From Acidimicrobiia bacterium (GTDB lineage: Bacteria > Actinomycetota > Acidimicrobiia > Acidimicrobiales > Bin134), in NCBI GenBank assembly GCA_022819825.1, contig JAJEGM010000007.1, positions 1 through 57,581 on the forward strand: 57,581 bases of DNA. Reading direction: 5' to 3'. A model generated the notes under the pieces. The model was not told the DNA's origin. It was given only the letters and a program-made list of their open reading frames with translations, and searched no databases. Both the position numbers and the translations under genes were made by a program. Below, piece after piece: positions 53,721 to 57,581 of the stretch (its first letter is position 1; the number at the start of each line of letters is the position of its first letter).

Positions 53721-54944
53721 ATGAACGGAACTGCCCTACCCCGTCTTGCTACGTCAAGCTTGGCGGCTCGGCTCAATGTCATGCCCGCGGTGGTGGTGAC
53801 TGGCGCACGCCAATCGGGTAAGAGCACCCTGGCCCAGGAGCTGATTCCGGGTACTCGGCGGTATTTCACCCTTGACGACCTCGATGTGGTCGATATGGCC
53901 CACAGCGACCCCTCTGCTTTGGTGGGAGGCGACCAGCCAACAGCGATCGATGAGGTTCAGCGTGCGCCCGAACTGCTCCACGAGATCAAGCGAGCCATCG
54001 ACCGCGACAGAAAGCCGGGACAGTTCTTGCTCACTGGTTCGGCCAATCTGCTGCTAATGAGCCAGGTCTCCGAGTCGTTGGCCGGACGGGCCAGCTACCT
54101 GACACTGTGGCCGATGACCCGTCAGGAGCAAATGGGCCTGGGCCAGAGCGGTATCTGGGAGGAGCTGTTGAGTATCCCCGGTGAGGAGTGGCTGGAATTG
54201 GTGGCCGCGCGGCCCGATCACAGCGAAGACTGGCGGGCCTTGTGTCGTCGGGGTGGATTCCCGCAGCCTGCGGTGCATCTGGACACTGTTGAAGAGCGGG
54301 CCATCTGGTTCGACGGCTATGTCAGAACCTATCTGGAGCGCGACCTACGAGACCTTTCGTCGATATCGTCGCTGCCCGACTTCCGCCGGTTGATGCGGGC
54401 CGCCTGCCACCGCTTGGGACAGATCCTCAACCAGGTGGAGTTGGGCCGGGATGTGGCGCTGGCCCAGTCCACAGCTCACCGGTACCTCAACTTGTTGGAG
54501 ACTTCGTACCTGCTGGTGCGGCTTCCGGCGTTCGCAGTGAACCGAACCAAGCGGCTCGTCAAGTCTCCCAAGCTGTATTGGGGGGATACCGGGGTGGCCC
54601 TGCATCTGGCCCAGACAGACGAGCCCCAAGGCGCCCATCTGGAAAACCTGGTGCTCTGCGACGTGCTGGCTTGGCGCGATGCCCGGATCGAGCAGGCCGA
54701 TGTGTTCTATTGGCGCACCAGTACAGGAGAGGAGGTGGACCTCGTGATCGAGTCCGCCGACCGCCTGCTGCCCATCGAGATCAAAACCGCCGACCGCCCC
54801 CGCCTCAGCCACGCCGCCCACCTGCGGGCTTTCCAGTCGGAGTACGCCGACCGGGCCGCTCCCGGCCTGCTGCTCCACACCGGAACAACCCTCGAATGGC
54901 TCACCCCCGACGTTCTCGCCGCCCCCTGGTGGAAGGTGATGTAA
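53721..54944 (+). CDS. AAA-type ATPase with DUF4143 (archaeal-like ATPase family)
   Basis: A 407-residue ATPase of the AAA_14/DUF4143 type. Walker A GARQSGKST lies at 28-36, the Walker B region is PTAIDEVQRAPEL near residue 75, and a sensor-like LLTGSANLLLM follows. The C-terminal DUF4143 part has RTYLERDLRDLS, a helix-turn-helix-like STAHRYLNLLETSYLLVRLPAF, and a nuclease-like EVDLVIESADRLLPIEIKTAD fold related to PD-(D/E)XK. The family is widespread and mobile; its role is unproven, with anti-phage or toxin-like functions discussed. Double operator copies at its start imply autorepression. It is flanked by accessory genes. Confidence 0.88.
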   Translation: MNGTALPRLATSSLAARLNVMPAVVVTGARQSGKSTLAQELIPGTRRYFTLDDLDVVDMAHSDPSALVGGDQPTAIDEVQRAPELLHEIKRAIDRDRKPGQFLLTGSANLLLMSQVSESLAGRASYLTLWPMTRQEQMGLGQSGIWEELLSIPGEEWLELVAARPDHSEDWRALCRRGGFPQPAVHLDTVEERAIWFDGYVRTYLERDLRDLSSISSLPDFRRLMRAACHRLGQILNQVELGRDVALAQSTAHRYLNLLETSYLLVRLPAFAVNRTKRLVKSPKLYWGDTGVALHLAQTDEPQGAHLENLVLCDVLAWRDARIEQADVFYWRTSTGEEVDLVIESADRLLPIEIKTADRPRLSHAAHLRAFQSEYADRAAPGLLLHTGTTLEWLTPDVLAAPWWKVM

Positions 54945-55052
54945 CCCAAGGCGTCCCATGGTGACGAGCGGGCCCACAACCATCTAGCTGCTGAACAGTT
55001 GATGCCGGGGGCGACAACTTTTTCGAAGTAATTGGTGGTTGACTATGGGTTG

Positions 55053-57494
55053 ATGAGCGTCACTCCGAGATGGATTGCGGCTTCGGCAGTGGCATTTGGA
55101 GTAGCGGTGTCTGGTCTCGTGGTCCCTGTGGGTGCTCAGTCGGCGGATAGCCCGACGACTCCGCCTTCGCCTCCTGAATTTGTTGCTGGGGGGTTGGTTG
55201 CGGGTCTGCAACGAGGAGTTGAGGGTGCTGAGCGGTTGGATGACTTGATTCCCGTACCGGCGGAGTGGGGGCCGCCGCCTGCTGATGGGTTGTTTTCGGA
55301 GGATCTAGGCAGGCTGGACGTGTCGGAGGCAGACAACGCGGCAACGGAGGAGGAAGAGGACCCCGATCCAGTGCCGGTTGCAAGGAATCGCAGGTTTCAA
55401 ACCCCCTCGGGTCCCGTGCTGGGTACTTGGCATGATTTCGCTCCTGAGGGTTTTGGGGGGATAGCCCCCTGTGCCGGGGGGTATCCGTGCGGGAAGTCCC
55501 AGCTTCTGCCTCCGCCTCGCGAATTGAAATGCTGGGTTACTTCGACAGAGATTGCTGTTTCTTGGCACCCGCTAGCAAGAGCGGACGACTATACAGCGAG
55601 GCTCCAGTTGGCGATGGCTGGAGAGCGCCAAGTCTCCAAGAACACTGAATCTACCTGGGCAGTATTTTCTGGGTTATCGCCGTCAACTAGGTATTTCATC
55701 GGTGTCAACGCCAATCGGGGCGGCGGTGAGCAGTATTACTCCGGCGTCTATTGCACGACGGCAGTGGGCTCACCGGCCTGTGGTGCGGTCTCGGCCAATG
55801 GGATAAGACTCCATTGGCGGGCCGATGAGAGGGTTCACCGGTGGTATGTGGCTCGGGCGACCACTACGGGCCAATTCGTAGATGGGCGTTCTCTTTCCGG
55901 ACCGGATTTGTCGTCCGTTTTCGGCGGATTGGAGGATGATGCCTCATACAAATTCTACTTCTGGTGGCAGGGCTCACCCGGTGACAAGTGGATCCAAGTT
56001 CGTCCCAGCACTGTCTGTGCAACAATGGACCCACCGACGGCACCGTTGATTTCCTGCACGGCGGCGGTCAGCGGCATCACGGTGAGGTGGGATTCGCTTG
56101 AGGATGCGACTAGTTACCGGGTTTCTCGGGGCAATGGTTGGGCTCCTTCGTCGGGGCTGAGCCACGAATTCCCAAACCTGGACCCATCGACCAGATATTC
56201 GATACGGATTCAAGGTGGCAACTCCGCTGGTTGGAGCGATGATGGCGACACGAGCTGCACCACAGCGTTGGCGACTCTGCCTGGGCCGACTGGGTTGTCG
56301 TGTGCGGCAACGTCCACGGCCATCAAGCTCACTTGGAAAGAGGTTGAGGGGGCGGACCGCTATTCGGTGGATATCCAGTTGGCGGAACCGGGAAGTCCTC
56401 AGATGGAGAAGGCCGCGACCTCCGAATCAGCGGTGTTCGCTGGCCTAACGCCTGCCACCAAGTATTGGGTAGCCGTTCAGGCGGTCGAAAACAGCACCCC
56501 CCAGCAGTCCACGGGGGTGTATTGCAGCACTCTGGTCGATATTCCCCCACCGTCTGTCATCTGTGTGGCAACTTCGAGCAGCATCGCAGTGTATTGGACG
56601 CGGGTTGCGGGAGTATCGAGGTACAGGGCCATGTTGGAATCAGGAGCTTGGACCCCCGAGCTCGATGACACCAATTACGAATTTTCGCCACTGGCACCGG
56701 GAACGTTGTATAAGGTCACGGTTCAATCGGGCGACATCAATGGATGGGGCCGTGGTGACGCTGTGGAGTGTGTTACCGCTGCGGCTGGGGTGGTCTGTGG
56801 AGAGTCAACCGATTCAAGGGTGGTATTGGAATGGGAGGACAGACCCGATGCCAGCCATTGGTACGCGGCCCGAACAGATGGTGGCTATGTCGATGGCAGG
56901 ATGATCAGCGGGCAACAGTCAACGGAATTCACAGGCTTGTCCAAGGGCACGCGCTATGTGTTGCTCTTGTGGTGGTATGACAGTGAAGGATGGCACCCCG
57001 TAATGCCGGCGTCCGAGTGTTACACCAAACCCCTTGCCACACCGACCATCAAGGGTAGCTACTCTGGAGGCACCACGCTGACTATAAGGTATGACCCGGT
57101 TGATGGTGCGCAGTATTACGAGGCGAGTATCGTGCCTAGCCAGCTACTAGGTGAATCGGAGGAAAGCTGGCCTGCCCGGCCACCAGGTGTATTTCCATAT
57201 GAGTTTGGTGACTGGGAGTTGGTGGCTGCAACAGATGACAACTCCTATACTTTCTATGGGCTAACTCCCGGTACCAAGTACCATGTAAGACTCAGAGCGC
57301 GGAGATTTGACACAGGTTCTTGGTTGCGGGAAGCAGTAATTGAAGACTTAGAACCATCAGTCTTCGAATGCGCGGCTGCTACTTCAACGAGTATTACATT
57401 TTTTTGGGAGTATCCAGGCGGTAGTCATGACTGGCGGTTTATGGGCTCTTCGCGTCGAAGCTGGGACCAGGGTGATTTGGGGGTCCACCACTGA
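55053..57494 (+). pseudogene. secreted multi-FN3 protein truncated by the right IS end
   Basis: The visible frame codes 813 residues. A signal peptide (RWIAASAVAFGVAVSGLVVPVGAQS) is followed by an acidic, Pro-rich linker and about eight fibronectin-III-like domains of ~85 residues from residue ~150 on. Each has one Cys at the first strand (such as LKCWVTS) and one near the end (such as GVYCTT), probably a disulfide. Subtypes repeat in order A-B-C-A-C-B. The eighth domain stops at HDWRF and the last 17 residues come from the IS end repeat, so the normal C-terminus is lost. Codon and base use are less GC-rich than core genes. Surface adhesion is possible but unproven. Confidence 0.72.
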
Positions 57495-57581
57495 GGGTGG
57501 GGGCCTCGCCGATTCTTGTGACTGACACATAGTCCAAGAGACGGGAGGCCCCCGGTGGTTGAAGGTAGTGCAGCGGCGTGG
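57444..57581 (+). mobile_element. IS-end-like repeat, right copy (outward pointing)
   Basis: The first 136 bases here match the left end of the window exactly in reverse complement; two more bases follow, so the element runs on beyond the window. The inner edge starts GGCTCTTCGCGTCGAAGC, and the preceding bases GCGGTTTAT are the AT-leaning insertion flank. It interrupts the FN3 gene. Only the terminal region is present, and the transposase would be outside. Confidence 0.75.

Overview
The window looks like a contig from an uncultured, high-GC actinobacterium, most likely of the Acidimicrobiia. The reasons are the conserved block comEA-comEC-folP-holA-rpsT-lepA-hrcA-dnaJ-rsmE, a PAC2 protein, two enzymes of F420-associated families (a luciferase-like oxidoreductase and a PPOX protein), two P450s, an acyl-CoA carboxylase beta chain and several likely leaderless genes. 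This lineage call is an inference. The sequence is bounded by two exact, outward-pointing copies of one 136-bp repeat, whose inner end (GGCTCTTC) resembles the terminus of an ISL3-family insertion sequence. The window is therefore probably a whole contig that stopped at a multicopy element.

Layout. 1-2.0 kb is a small island with a truncated ORF, a DNA methyltransferase and a small ORF; it abuts a GH3 beta-glucosidase tail fragment. 2.6-4.7 kb is a secreted animal-type heme peroxidase with an AT-rich upstream region, followed by tRNA-Ala(GGC). 5.1-22.1 kb is housekeeping: leuS, then P450, LLM oxidoreductase, PAC2 and kinase-like genes on the minus strand, then thioredoxin/CnoX, competence proteins, a FolP2-type DHPS homologue, holA, rpsT, lepA, hrcA, dnaJ and rsmE. 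22.1-37.1 kb holds central and lipid metabolism (gltA, acyl-CoA carboxylase, LysR regulator, aconitase, PlsC acyltransferase, a LarA-like protein overlapping a reductase-HAD fusion), then divergent ddl/murF, an amidase and tRNA-Val(CAC).

37.2-45.6 kb mixes oxidative catabolism (cupin, Baeyer-Villiger-type monooxygenase, second P450) with an inserted defence island: a Phd-type antitoxin with a VapC toxin broken by one in-frame TAA, and McrB with a McrC broken by one in-frame TAG that directly abuts a GTG. 45.6-51.8 kb has a small CALCDITHG protein, an EamA transporter, a PPOX protein, an FAD dehydrogenase, an amidohydrolase and glutaminyl-tRNA synthetase. 51.8-57.6 kb is accessory: a decayed SDR-gene fragment, an intact antitoxin/PIN pair, the full SDR gene, a DUF4143-type ATPase under two tandem 22-bp-spaced operators, and a secreted multi-FN3 protein cut off by the right-hand IS end.

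The most interesting signals are the twin-operator leaderless promoter of the ATPase, the stop-interrupted McrC and VapC in an otherwise intact island, the antitoxin/PIN cassette between an SDR fragment and the SDR gene, the inverted repeat that includes the lepA start codon, and the FAR-HAD/LarA-like/PlsC cluster. I saw no CRISPR array, rRNA or complete transposase.
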